From the NCBI GenBank assembly GCA_018268875.1, contig JAFDVT010000115.1, positions 1 to 10,856 of the forward strand: a stretch of 10,856 nucleotides of DNA, read 5' to 3'. Below, one piece after another: positions 1 to 8,178 of the stretch; the stretch's first letter is position 1; each line of letters starts with the position of its first letter. Both the position numbers and the translations under genes were made by a program. This stretch comes from Acidobacteriota bacterium (GTDB lineage: Bacteria; Acidobacteriota; Terriglobia; Bryobacterales; Bryobacteraceae). The notes under the pieces were generated by a model that saw nothing but the letters and a program-made list of their open reading frames with translations, did not search any database and had not been told where the DNA came from.

Positions 1-851
<851 letters not shown>

Positions 852-855
<4 letters not shown>

Positions 856-2012
856 ACTTTTGACGGGAAGAAGGTGCGCAGCATCATGTCGGGGAACAAA
901 CCGCTGGCGGTTTCGAGCAGCCGTTTTTTCAGGGTGAGGTAGTTCTGGCTGCCGGCGAACAGATCCTCAACGACTTGGGTGAGCAAGGGGCTTTTGCGCA
1001 TGAGTTGGATCATGCGGCTGGTCATGCTGGCGCCGAAGATCGACTCGCAAAAGAGGCGCTTGGACAGATGCGCGCCGTAGGTGAGGTCGTCGATGAACTC
1101 GTGCTTCAACTGATGGCGGTAGGCTGCTTCGGAGGCTGCCGGGCCGTGTTCGAGCAGGGACGTCGCGGCGACGTCGCCGGAACGCACCGCGTAGTAAATG
1201 CCCTCGCCGGTAACGGGGTCGACAAGGCCGGCCGAATCGCCCGCGGCGAGCCATCCATCGCCCGCGACGCGGTGGCTGCGCCAACTGGACTGTTCGAGCG
1301 AGGGCAGCATGTGGCCGTAAAAACGCGCGTCCTTGTACGGAATGCCCTCTTCTTCCATGTACCGTTCGAGGCGCGCGCGCATAGCTTGCGCGGTTTCGCC
1401 TTTGCCGCAGATGCCGACCGACAGATGGCCGAGGCGCGGGAACACCCAGATATAGCCTTCAAAGCCTTGCAGGAAGCGGATGTCGACGTGGTCGCGATTG
1501 CAGTCGACAAAATAGCCGAGCGCGGTCATGGTGTCGCCGTCGCGCCATTCGGTGCCCATGTCGCGCAGCGGGTTGCGCGCGCCGAGCGCGACGATGCAGG
1601 AATCGGCCTCAAACAGGCCTTGCTTGGTGTGGATGTTCCAGCCGCCATTGCCGTTCCGAGCCGCCGCGGTGACACGGGACTTGACGATTTCCGCGCCTTT
1701 GCCGGCAGCGCGTTCAAGCAGCATGCCGTTCAGGTCCTTGCGGGCGTAGATCAACAAGGGCTGCGACATTTCGAGGTTCGCGGAACCGGCGCTCTGTTCC
1801 GAAAGGCAGGAATTGCGAACGATCTTTTTGGGCGTGTTGTTTTCGATCAGGAACGGGTACTCTTTGTACGCCTTGCAGGTGACGCCGCCGCCACAAGGCT
1901 TTTCCCAGGCCAGCTTTTCGTCGATGAGAATGGCTTTGATGCCGCCCTCGGCAAGTCGCGCCGCCGCTACCGAACCCGCGGGTCCTCCCCCAAGAACCGC
2001 GACGGTTTTCAT
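852..2012 (-). CDS. FAD-dependent oxidoreductase of the geranylgeranyl reductase family
   Basis: A 386-residue flavoprotein. The N-terminal Rossmann motif is GGGPAG (residues 8-13). EKPCGGGV (37-44) is the Cys-Gly-Gly signature of geranylgeranyl reductases. YIWVFPR (187-193) matches their conserved Y-x-W-x-F-P segment. GDSAGLVDPVTGEGI (258-272) is the second FAD-binding motif. Characterised relatives reduce isoprenoid double bonds in chlorophyll side chains, archaeal lipids or menaquinone. The substrate here cannot be read from sequence; a quinone or other prenyl chain is my guess. No signal peptide is seen, so it is cytoplasmic or peripheral to the membrane. The ATG at 2012 overlaps the lipoprotein stop (ATGA, 2012-2009), and its own TGA overlaps the hemL start (855-852), so it sits inside a coupled unit. 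Family call is firm; substrate is unknown. Confidence 0.9.
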
Positions 2013-2422
2013 TTGCCTGCGCCGCCGTGGGGGTCGCCACCACCAGGAGCGCCGGGCGGAGGCGCGGGGAGGGCGCCACCATGGTTACTCATGCCGGAAT
2101 CCTGCTTGCCTTTGACTTCCCATTTGTCACCCTTGCGGACGAGAGCGTAGCTCATTTGCATACCGTCCTTCATGCCTTTTGGGGTGACGCTGACGGTGGC
2201 CTTGGCCTGATCCTTTTCGAAAGAGACCGACGCGACCTGCACGTCCATGGCGTCCATGTTCAGGTCGCCGCGTTTGGACAAATGTTCGACAACGGCCTGG
2301 CGGACTTGGTCCTTGTTGTTGATGTCTTTGCCTCCGCAAGCCGACAGGAACAACGTAGCCGCGGCGGCGGCCAGCGCCGTGAACGCGATGGATCTTCTCT
2401 TCACCCTTCGATTATGCGACAT
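2009..2422 (-). CDS. Small predicted lipoprotein of unknown function
   Basis: A 137-residue protein with a lipoprotein signal: basic N-terminus (NRRVKRR), hydrophobic stretch SIAFTALAAAAATLF, then lipobox LSAC with the acylated Cys at residue 29. After the Cys comes a charged domain of about 80 residues (DQVRQAVVEHLSKRGDLNM ... GDKWEVKGKQDSG) of alternating beta-like segments. The tail from about residue 113 is rich in Pro and Gly and may be disordered. I do not recognise a named family. The chosen ATG at 2422 lies 26 bases after the STAS stop. A GTG at 2404 (residue 7) would also leave a complete signal. Neither has a convincing Shine-Dalgarno sequence, and a longer open frame reaching 2665 would overlap the STAS gene. 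The stop overlaps the next start as ATGA. Likely in the envelope, anchored by its lipid. Confidence 0.85.
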   Translation of the reverse strand: MSHNRRVKRRSIAFTALAAAAATLFLSACGGKDINNKDQVRQAVVEHLSKRGDLNMDAMDVQVASVSFEKDQAKATVSVTPKGMKDGMQMSYALVRKGDKWEVKGKQDSGMSNHGGALPAPPPGAPGGGDPHGGAGK

Positions 2423-2448
2423 TCGGGCGGATGTTCGCCTTGCGTGGC

Positions 2449-2862
2449 CTAGTAATCGTCGTCGTCGCGATGCGATTTGACGAAGGCCAGGATGTCGAAA
2501 CGCTTGATTTCGCGATCGGGAAAAAAGCTGTTGAAGGCGTCGTCTTCTTCGGCGTAGACGTCGAAGACCGTGGTGAGCTTGGTGAGGACCAGAAGTTCGA
2601 GGTCGCGCTTCTGGAGGCCGACCAGTTTCATGCCGCCGCCGGCCTTTTTGGCTTTGGTGAAGCACAGCACCAGAGCGCCGAGGCCGGTACTGTCGATGTA
2701 TTCGATGTCGCGAAGGTTGACGATGATCTTGGATTCGCCCCGTTCGATGGATTGTTCGACGGCATCGCGGAACTGGGTGGTGGATGGTCCGACCACCAGC
2801 CTGCCCTTTAACTCAAAGATCGCGACGCCATCGCGTTCCCTCCGCACGAGCTGCAAAGACAT
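2449..2862 (-). CDS. STAS-domain protein, anti-sigma factor antagonist type
   Basis: A single STAS domain (about residues 4-108 of 137), as in SpoIIAA/RsbV-like antagonists that bind an anti-sigma kinase and release a sigma factor. The segment IVNLRDIEYIDSTGLGALV (47-65) carries DSTG, and Ser58 is the residue phosphorylated by the partner kinase in the family. The C-terminal ~30 residues extend past the domain and end in four Asp and a Tyr, which is unusual. No kinase, phosphatase or sigma gene is in view, so the partner is unknown. I start at the ATG at 2862 (MSLQL); an in-frame TTG at 2871 adds three residues. Neither has a clear Shine-Dalgarno. The gene starts only about 28 bases after the terminator stem at 2890-2918. 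It is the first gene of the group leading to hemL. Confidence 0.9.
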   Translation of the reverse strand: MSLQLVRRERDGVAIFELKGRLVVGPSTTQFRDAVEQSIERGESKIIVNLRDIEYIDSTGLGALVLCFTKAKKAGGGMKLVGLQKRDLELLVLTKLTTVFDVYAEEDDAFNSFFPDREIKRFDILAFVKSHRDDDDY

Positions 2863-2888
2863 GAATTTCAATGGTAACCGAGAGAAAG

Positions 2889-2918
2889 AAAAAAGGACGC
2901 GGCGAGCGCGTCCTTTTT
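2889..2918 (-). terminator. Rho-independent terminator after the secreted-protein gene
   Basis: A perfect 12-bp stem (2890-2901 with 2907-2918; G+C-rich core GGACGCG/CGCGTCC flanked by A5/T5) closes a 5-base loop. On the minus strand it continues into TTTTTTCTTTCTCT. The A-tract before the stem makes it nearly symmetric, so it could stop transcription both ways. It lies 20 bases past the stop at 2938 and only about 28 bases before the STAS start, both on the same strand. Confidence 0.9.
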
Positions 2919-2937
2919 GTGTAATGTTTTGTGGATT

Positions 2938-3921
2938 TTAGTGGATGCGATTCGCCGCGGCCTGGCGGACCGGACGGCGGGCGAAAACGCGTTCCAGAAG
3001 CGATTCGGGGATGGCCAGCTGTAGCTTCATGACGTTGGCGTCGGTGGATAGCTGGAGCTTGGACAGGAGTTCGGCGACGTCTTGTGCGCCGTTATTGCGG
3101 CTGTTGCTGGCGTTGCCCTGGGTCTGTACGATCTGGGCGAGGAAGCGGAAGACATCGGCGAGGGCGGTGGCGTCCTTATCGGAACGGGTGACCGCTTCGG
3201 CGCTGACCTGGGCGTGGGTGTCGCGGAACTTGATGCCGCCGGCGGCGCCCGTAACGGCCTGCAACAAGCCTTCCTTCATCGCGCCACCGAGGTTCGGGTC
3301 GGCGATTTTGCCTCCCAGAAAGTCGGCGGGCGAGGCGGCGGTGTAAAACCACGCGTCGTTGGCATTGCTGAGTTCGGCGATCTTGCGGGTGACGGTTTCG
3401 GGCAGGCGCTTGACGGGATTGGCGCGCTGGTCGATGGCGGCCTTGACGGCGGCGCTGTGCCCGATGACGGCGATGGAAGCGTCCACAAACGCGATGGCGT
3501 TCAGCTTGTGGGTTGCGATCTCGATGCCCTGGTAGCTCGATACGGCGGCGCCATGCTGGCGGGCCAGGTCCAGGATGCGGCCCGGAGTGAAGATGCCGCG
3601 GCCGAGGATGACCGGTTCCGGCTTATCGGTGGTGCCGACGGTGGCGACGACGAGTTCCGTCAGGTCGCGGCGCGGGTCAAACCCCGTGTCGGCAATGAAC
3701 TTGCGGATGCCCTCGTCGTCGGAATCCATCTGCGAAAGGACAAACCGTCCGAAGGCGCTGCTTTTGGCCTGATTGACGTTGACGCCAGACACAACGGTGG
3801 CATCGGCGGGAATCAACGCGGCGAGAGCGGAATCGACGGCCGCCGAGGCGGACATTGCCGCGCCGGTGAGGGCGATGGTCAGCCCGATGAAGAAGCGGCG
3901 GGTTTTTGTTACTGGAACCAT
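2938..3921 (-). CDS. Exported protein of unknown function
   Basis: A 327-residue protein with a Sec-type signal: KTRR, hydrophobic FFIGLTIALTGAAM, and SASAA as a likely cleavage site near residue 27. The mature part begins with LAALIPADATVVSGVNVNQAK and alternates short beta-like and helical segments. A two-fold layout is suggested, with a first half to about residue 165 and a second half from ITRKIAEL-like text to the end. No catalytic motif, metal site or further membrane span is visible. The style, 'PADATVV-G-N' followed by a self-comparison of modelled values, resembles uncharacterised periplasmic proteins of Acidobacteria, but I cannot name a family. The ATG at 3921 has only a weak purine stretch (AGAGAA) before it. 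It follows ribBA by 63 bases without an obvious terminator, so co-transcription is possible. A strong terminator follows it. Confidence 0.8.
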   Translation of the reverse strand: MVPVTKTRRFFIGLTIALTGAAMSASAAVDSALAALIPADATVVSGVNVNQAKSSAFGRFVLSQMDSDDEGIRKFIADTGFDPRRDLTELVVATVGTTDKPEPVILGRGIFTPGRILDLARQHGAAVSSYQGIEIATHKLNAIAFVDASIAVIGHSAAVKAAIDQRANPVKRLPETVTRKIAELSNANDAWFYTAASPADFLGGKIADPNLGGAMKEGLLQAVTGAAGGIKFRDTHAQVSAEAVTRSDKDATALADVFRFLAQIVQTQGNASNSRNNGAQDVAELLSKLQLSTDANVMKLQLAIPESLLERVFARRPVRQAAANRIH

Positions 3922-3984
3922 TGTGTTTCTCTGTGCACCTCGTGAAAGAGTTTACGCTTGGAAGACGTTCACCGTTCCCGGTTA

Positions 3985-5109
3985 TTACACTTCCTCTTTC
4001 ACAAAAACGGGGTCGGTTACGAAAACCGGGGTGGTGCCGGTGATCTGGATACCAAAACCTTCGAGGCCGACGGCGCGGCGCGGACGGTTGGTGAGCAGGC
4101 GGATGGTGGTAAGGCCGAGGTCGGCAAGGATTTGCGCGCCGATGCCGATTTCGTGCTGGGCGCTGGAATCGGCGCCTTTGCGGTCAAGCTGCTTGATGGC
4201 GTCGTAGCCGTGGGGCAGGCCGATGCCGGTCTGATGGAGGTAGACGATGACGCCTCCGTCCTGGGCGATGCGGGCCATGGAGGCGCGGAGGGTCTTTTCG
4301 CAGTCGCAATCGACCGAACCGAAGATATGTCCCAAGGTGCAGTGGGTGTGCATGCGTACCAGGACATTTTCCTTGCCGGCGACGTTGCCGTTAATCAGCG
4401 CGACGTGGCGTTCGCCGGTGATGGGGCTCGAATAATGCACAGCCTGAAACGTTCCGAGGTCGGTGTGTACGGGACCTTCGGCGACGCGTTCGGTGAAGCG
4501 TTCGGTTTGCAGGCGGTAGCGGATCAACTGCGCGACGGAAATGAGCTTGATGCCGTGATGGGCGCAGAAGCCGATCAACTCGGGTACGCGGGCCATCGAC
4601 CCGTCCTCATTCATGATTTCGCAGATCACGCCGCCGGGGCCGAGTCCCGCGAGACGCGCGAGGTCGACAGCGGCTTCGGTTTGGCCGGCGCGAACGAGCA
4701 CGCCTCCTTCGCGGGCGCGGAGGGGAAACATGTGGCCGGGGCGCGCCAGATCGGTAGGCTTGGTGGCCGGGTCCATCGCGATGCGGATGGTCAAGGCGCG
4801 GTCGGCGGCGGAAATTCCGGTGGAGACTCCCTCGCGCGCATCGATGGATTCGCAGAACGCGGTTCCGAAGCGGGAGGTGTTGGCCGGCGAAATGAGATGG
4901 AGATCCAGAGCTTCGCAGCGGTCGGGGCTCAGCGCCAGACAGATGAGTCCCCGTCCGTACTTCGCCATGAAATTGATGATTTCCGGAGTGATGTGTTCGG
5001 CGGCGACGGTGAGATCGCCCTCGTTTTCGCGATCTTCGTCGTCGACGACGACCAGCATCCTGCCAGCGCGAAATTCCTCAATCGCCTCCGGAATGGACGC
5101 GAAAGGCAT
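3985..5109 (-). CDS. ribBA: RibBA-type bifunctional riboflavin protein: DHBP synthase plus a degenerate GTP cyclohydrolase II domain
   Basis: Residues 1-200 (of 374) are 3,4-dihydroxy-2-butanone-4-phosphate synthase, which makes the four-carbon riboflavin precursor from ribulose 5-phosphate. DDEDRENEGD (23-32) holds the metal-binding Glu28; GISAADRA and RPGHMFPL follow. The metal-ligand His expected in the GHTEA motif is Gln143 here (GQTEA, codon 4683-4681). Residues ~210-374 are the GTP cyclohydrolase II fold, with Zn ligands Cys257, Cys268 and Cys270 kept. The active-site part is altered: the usual RQEGRxIGL is HQTGIGL (292-298), about 11 residues are missing after it, and positions matching E. 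coli RibA Asp126 and Arg128 are Ala317 and His319. The second half therefore may not open GTP, as in the RibBX variants described in Proteobacteria. I chose the ATG at 5109 over a TTG at 5136. Cytoplasmic. Confidence 0.92.
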   Translation of the reverse strand: MPFASIPEAIEEFRAGRMLVVVDDEDRENEGDLTVAAEHITPEIINFMAKYGRGLICLALSPDRCEALDLHLISPANTSRFGTAFCESIDAREGVSTGISAADRALTIRIAMDPATKPTDLARPGHMFPLRAREGGVLVRAGQTEAAVDLARLAGLGPGGVICEIMNEDGSMARVPELIGFCAHHGIKLISVAQLIRYRLQTERFTERVAEGPVHTDLGTFQAVHYSSPITGERHVALINGNVAGKENVLVRMHTHCTLGHIFGSVDCDCEKTLRASMARIAQDGGVIVYLHQTGIGLPHGYDAIKQLDRKGADSSAQHEIGIGAQILADLGLTTIRLLTNRPRRAVGLEGFGIQITGTTPVFVTDPVFVKEEV

Positions 5110-5240
5110 ATGTACCCAGCATACTTGGTCACGCAACTTGGTATTCTGGATGGGCCAGCATCCCCGCGCGTTGGTCAGCAGTTCTCCCCTTGTCCGTAGT
5201 GTCCCTATAAGGCTTGTGCATAGGAAAGGAAGTCGCAGGA
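5110..5240. promoter_or_regulatory. Divergent intergenic region between ribBA and the TIGR03437-type gene
   Basis: These 131 bases must hold start signals for both outward genes unless one is read from elsewhere. I see no promoter with both boxes well matched and well spaced on either strand. TATAAG at 5206-5211 is a possible -10 element for the plus-strand gene. The heptamer ACTTGGT occurs twice (5123-5129 and 5136-5142), 13 bases apart. No long leader hairpin that would suggest an FMN riboswitch is seen before ribBA. Confidence 0.4.
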
Positions 5241-6941
5241 GTGTTTCGTTCAGTTCTAAAACAATTCAATAAGGTTCTGTTTTTGGCGGGATTTGCCGCG
5301 TTGACGCTGGCGGCGGCGCCCAAGTTGCGCTTGAGCAGCGCGGCGGCGGGACCGTTTTCGATCGCGCAAGGCCAGAACGGCCGTACACAGTCGGTGGACG
5401 CGTTCAATGCGGGCGACGGCGAGTTGTCGTTGACGGCGCAGTCGTCGGAATCCTGGCTGGTGGCGTCGGTCGGGAGTTCGCAGGGCTGCGGTCAGCCCGG
5501 GGGCGTGTGCTTTCCGGTTCGGATGGAACTGAATACGTCCACGCTGGGCAAGGGCATCTATACGGGGTTTGTGACGGTGTCCGACCCCAATGCCGTGGAC
5601 GCTCCGCAGACGATTTCGGTGACCGTGCAGGTGGGCGGCGGCGTTCCTTCGGACGTTCGCATGTATGTGCCGCCAAACGGTTCGGAAGTGCGGCGTACGT
5701 TCACGACGAGCACGTCTTTCAATTCCAACGCTTCGATCTCCGGTGGTCCGCGCTTGAAGGTCCTGGGATCGGGCGGCGGTAGCTTCCGCACGGTGTATTC
5801 GTACGACTTGGTCGCGTCGGCCGATGAAGGTACGCCCGAGGGTGAATACAACGGCAACATGGTGATTTCCGGTTCTTCGCTGGCCGATGACAACCGTTCG
5901 GTTCCGGTCAGCGTGGTGGTGACGCAGAAGGCGATTGCGATGCCCACGGTGGAACGCATCCAGTTTCGAATTGCGCAGGGCGTGCTGCCGGTGACCAAGA
6001 CGTTCAGCGTCTACAACACGGGCATGCATGCGCTGGCGGTAACGGAAGTGCAGGCGTCGACCGACGATGGTGGCGGCTGGCTGTCGGGGTCGTTCGATGG
6101 GACGACGATTTCCGCGGTGATCAACGCGGACGGACTGGCGCCGGGGCGGTATCGCGGCAAGGTCATCGTCAAGAGCGACGCGGCCAACGATTCGCTGGAG
6201 GTTCCGGTGGTGGTGGACCTGGTGGCGCCTGGCGCGCCGCTGATTTCCTACCACGGGGTGGTGACGACGGTGGGTTACGAGCCGGATCTATTGGCGCTCG
6301 GGGACCTGGTGACGGTGCAGGGCGAGATGTTTGTGGGCGCGGGCGCATCGGGTGAGAAAGTCGCCGATGGGCAGGCTTGGCCGCAATCGTTAACCGGTGT
6401 GTCAGTGTTTCTGAACGACCTCGCGTTGCCGGTGTCTCGGACGTCTTACGGCGAGATCGATGTGCAGATCCCGTACGATGCGCCGGAAGGCGAGGCGGTG
6501 GTCCATGTCGAGCGGGACGGCCAGCGTTCGAACGGCGCGTCGGTGCAGATCGTGCGGGTTCGCCCTCGGATTTTCTGGGTGACGAACACGGACGGAACCT
6601 TTGTGTCGACGGCGGGCGGAGGTCCGATTTCGGCGGTGAATGCCGGATCGACGATCCACCTGATTGGCGCGGGCTTTGGTCCGCCGACGTTCCCGGTGCA
6701 GGCCGGTACGGTTTCGCCGGCGGATCCCGCGGCGACGATCGATCCTTTTCCGACGATCCGTTTTGGCGGTTCGCTGTTCAATCCGGCGCCGGAGATTTAT
6801 CCCTCGTTCGCCGGGTTGATGCCGGGCACCGTGGGGATTTATCAGATCACGGTGACGATTCCCGAAGATGCGAATCGCGGGGACCGGTTGCCGGTGGCGG
6901 TGAGCGGCGCTCGCGACCCGATCTTTCTGCACGTGCAGTAG
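5241..6941 (+). CDS. Exported multidomain protein with BACON-like repeats and a TIGR03437-type C-terminal domain
   Basis: A 566-residue protein starting at a GTG, with GGA of AGGAAAGGA ending ten bases upstream and AGGA directly before it. The open frame extends nine codons further to a TTG at 5214, which is less likely. A signal peptide (FRSVLKQFNK then VLFLAGFAALTLAAA) is cleaved near residue 27. Three beta-sandwich-like units follow (about 28-131, 139-228, 233-328), each ending in the pattern 'G-Y/R-Y-x-G-x-V-x-V-x-S ... P-V-x-V'; this resembles BACON/Ig-like repeats. From about 340 to the end the layout matches TIGR03437: L-G-D-L-V-T-V-x-G, LTGVSVFLNDLALPV, then IDVQIPYDAPEGEA, GSTIHLIGAGFG and GTVGIYQITVTIPED. 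Cys83 and Cys90 may form a disulfide. The role is unknown; an extracellular or surface protein is likely. A terminator follows directly. Confidence 0.88.
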   Translation: MFRSVLKQFNKVLFLAGFAALTLAAAPKLRLSSAAAGPFSIAQGQNGRTQSVDAFNAGDGELSLTAQSSESWLVASVGSSQGCGQPGGVCFPVRMELNTSTLGKGIYTGFVTVSDPNAVDAPQTISVTVQVGGGVPSDVRMYVPPNGSEVRRTFTTSTSFNSNASISGGPRLKVLGSGGGSFRTVYSYDLVASADEGTPEGEYNGNMVISGSSLADDNRSVPVSVVVTQKAIAMPTVERIQFRIAQGVLPVTKTFSVYNTGMHALAVTEVQASTDDGGGWLSGSFDGTTISAVINADGLAPGRYRGKVIVKSDAANDSLEVPVVVDLVAPGAPLISYHGVVTTVGYEPDLLALGDLVTVQGEMFVGAGASGEKVADGQAWPQSLTGVSVFLNDLALPVSRTSYGEIDVQIPYDAPEGEAVVHVERDGQRSNGASVQIVRVRPRIFWVTNTDGTFVSTAGGGPISAVNAGSTIHLIGAGFGPPTFPVQAGTVSPADPAATIDPFPTIRFGGSLFNPAPEIYPSFAGLMPGTVGIYQITVTIPEDANRGDRLPVAVSGARDPIFLHVQ

Positions 6942-6961
6942 GAGTCGCGCGGGTTTTCGTT

Positions 6962-7004
6962 GGGGAGGTGGCGGTTATGATCGCTGCCTCCCCTTTTTGT
7001 TTTT
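6962..7004 (+). terminator. Rho-independent terminator of the TIGR03437-type gene
   Basis: Stem GGGGAGGTGGCG (6962-6973) pairs with CGCTGCCTCCCC (6982-6993) through 12 pairs including two G-U wobbles, with an 8-base loop. It is followed by TTTTTGTTTTT (6994-7004). The T-tract runs to the last codon of the convergent minus-strand gene, whose stop is 7005-7003. On the minus strand the hairpin has no T-tract, so it serves the plus-strand gene. Confidence 0.88.
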
Positions 7005-8178
7005 AAGGCGCGAGCGTGTAGTTGACGAAGATGACCGTCTGGACGTCCACCGGCTTGCCGTTCAAGTGCACGGGTTCGTATTCCCATTGCTTGACCGCTT
7101 CCACCGCGGATTCCACCAACTGCGACGGGCCTGTCCGCACGCTGACTTTGCTGACTTTGCCTTCCGTGTTGAGCAGAACGTCCAGTTCCACGCGGCCCTG
7201 GATCTTTTCCTTTTTGGCCTCGACCGGATAAGCCGGTGTTACCTTCTTCGTCTGCTTCAGCTTGGTGACGTTCACCTTGATGGCCTTGCTGGATTCCTGC
7301 GGGAAGCCCTGCAATGGCGCGGCCGAGGTGGAAAGGACAACAACGCCTACCGCGGTCATCGCGATTGCGGCGATGGCGCTTAGTTTGTGTTGCTTGGTCA
7401 TCGTATTCTCCTGTAATTGATCGAGAGATTGCAGCCGCTGGGCGAGCGAGCGGCCGCGAAACATCGTGGTAGCCAGCGCGGGCGCGGCTGCTCCGGCGTG
7501 CCATGCGGCGACCGCCAATAAACTTTCCGCGTAGCGCGTTGGGCCGAGCCTCGACGCGACCGCCGCGTCCACCGCCTGTTCGCGATCCGCGCGGATGCGT
7601 GCCAGCAGCCACCACGCCGCCGGATGGAACCACAGCAGCGCGCGGCACAGTTCCTCAGCGAGCATTTGCGGCCAGTCCAGGCGGCGCAGGTGTTCCTGCT
7701 CGTGCGCGAGCATCGGTTCGCGCGCCTCGGGCGGCATTTGCAGGGCGCGTAGCGGCATTAAGATCACCGGGTGCCGGAATCCGAAGGCTACTGGCGATGT
7801 CACGCGGTCCGACAGGCGCAGACCGTCGTCGTGCGGGATAGAGGTACGGCGGAGCGAACGCAACGCGAGGCCGCTGACGGCGAGGCGCGCCAGAAGGATC
7901 GCCGCGCCGATCGCCCAAACGGTTAGCGGGCTGGGCAGAACACGGTTGGCGCTGTTCGACACGCCGTTCACCGCGGCCGTGACCTGCTGGGCCGGAATGC
8001 GTACCACGGGCGTGGCCGGCTGTAGCCACGGCAGAGCCAGCATGAGTAGCAATGCCGCTTGCCAGACGCGCAGGCGCAGGGCCGCGTCGCGAACGGCGAG
8101 TACACGGACGATGAGCGCCGCGCCCGCCGCCACGCTGAGGATCTGCAGGCTGTAACGAAAGACGAAGTCCCAGGTCAT
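7003..8178 (-). CDS. BlaR1/MecR1-type M56 membrane metallopeptidase with a C-terminal TonB-C domain
   Basis: A 391-residue membrane protein. Hydrophobic spans lie near residues 8-26, 36-52 and 86-106. The zinc protease motif HEQEH is at 159-163, with a likely third ligand Glu200 in RADREQAVD. A hydrophobic span near 266-285 then leads to a TonB C-terminal-type domain (about 303-390: GRVELDVLLNTEGKV ... AVKQWEYEPVHLNGKPV). In BlaR1/MecR1 the protease faces the cytoplasm and inactivates the partner repressor after an outside signal. Here the usual beta-lactam-binding sensor is absent and the TonB-C domain would sit in the periplasm, so the signal need not be an antibiotic. Its ATG overlaps the repressor stop (ATGA, 8178-8175). 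A strong Shine-Dalgarno and ATG inside the gene (7412-7399) hint at a second start or an old gene fusion. Confidence 0.92.
   Translation of the reverse strand: MTWDFVFRYSLQILSVAAGAALIVRVLAVRDAALRLRVWQAALLLMLALPWLQPATPVVRIPAQQVTAAVNGVSNSANRVLPSPLTVWAIGAAILLARLAVSGLALRSLRRTSIPHDDGLRLSDRVTSPVAFGFRHPVILMPLRALQMPPEAREPMLAHEQEHLRRLDWPQMLAEELCRALLWFHPAAWWLLARIRADREQAVDAAVASRLGPTRYAESLLAVAAWHAGAAAPALATTMFRGRSLAQRLQSLDQLQENTMTKQHKLSAIAAIAMTAVGVVVLSTSAAPLQGFPQESSKAIKVNVTKLKQTKKVTPAYPVEAKKEKIQGRVELDVLLNTEGKVSKVSVRTGPSQLVESAVEAVKQWEYEPVHLNGKPVDVQTVIFVNYTLAP
7407..7412 (-). promoter_or_regulatory. Internal Shine-Dalgarno AGGAGA inside the M56-TonB gene
   Basis: On the minus strand CAGGAGAATACG is followed in frame by ATG at 7401-7399, giving AGGAGA with five bases to the start codon. 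This is a better site than most gene starts in the window. The product from that ATG would be 132 residues: MTKQHK, a hydrophobic segment to about residue 26, then the TonB-C domain. That would be a free-standing membrane-anchored or exported protein. It may also be chance, since the codons read QEN. Confidence 0.5.

Noticed and set aside
975..2150. 391-codon open frame on the plus strand opposite the FAD enzyme
   Set aside because: It is an antisense shadow in high-GC DNA; the minus-strand gene has complete family motifs across the same bases.
2423..2665. Extension of the lipoprotein frame to an upstream start
   Set aside because: It would add 81 Arg-rich codons overlapping the STAS gene and bury the lipoprotein signal peptide.
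5110..5136. Nine-codon N-terminal extension of RibBA from a TTG
   Set aside because: The ATG at 5109 fits the usual start of RibB proteins and the extension shows no family similarity.
3958..5199. 413-codon open frame on the plus strand opposite ribBA
   Set aside because: It is longer than the true gene but its product is low-complexity Gly/Ala/Asp/Val text with no motif. It mirrors the codon bias of the well-supported ribBA gene.
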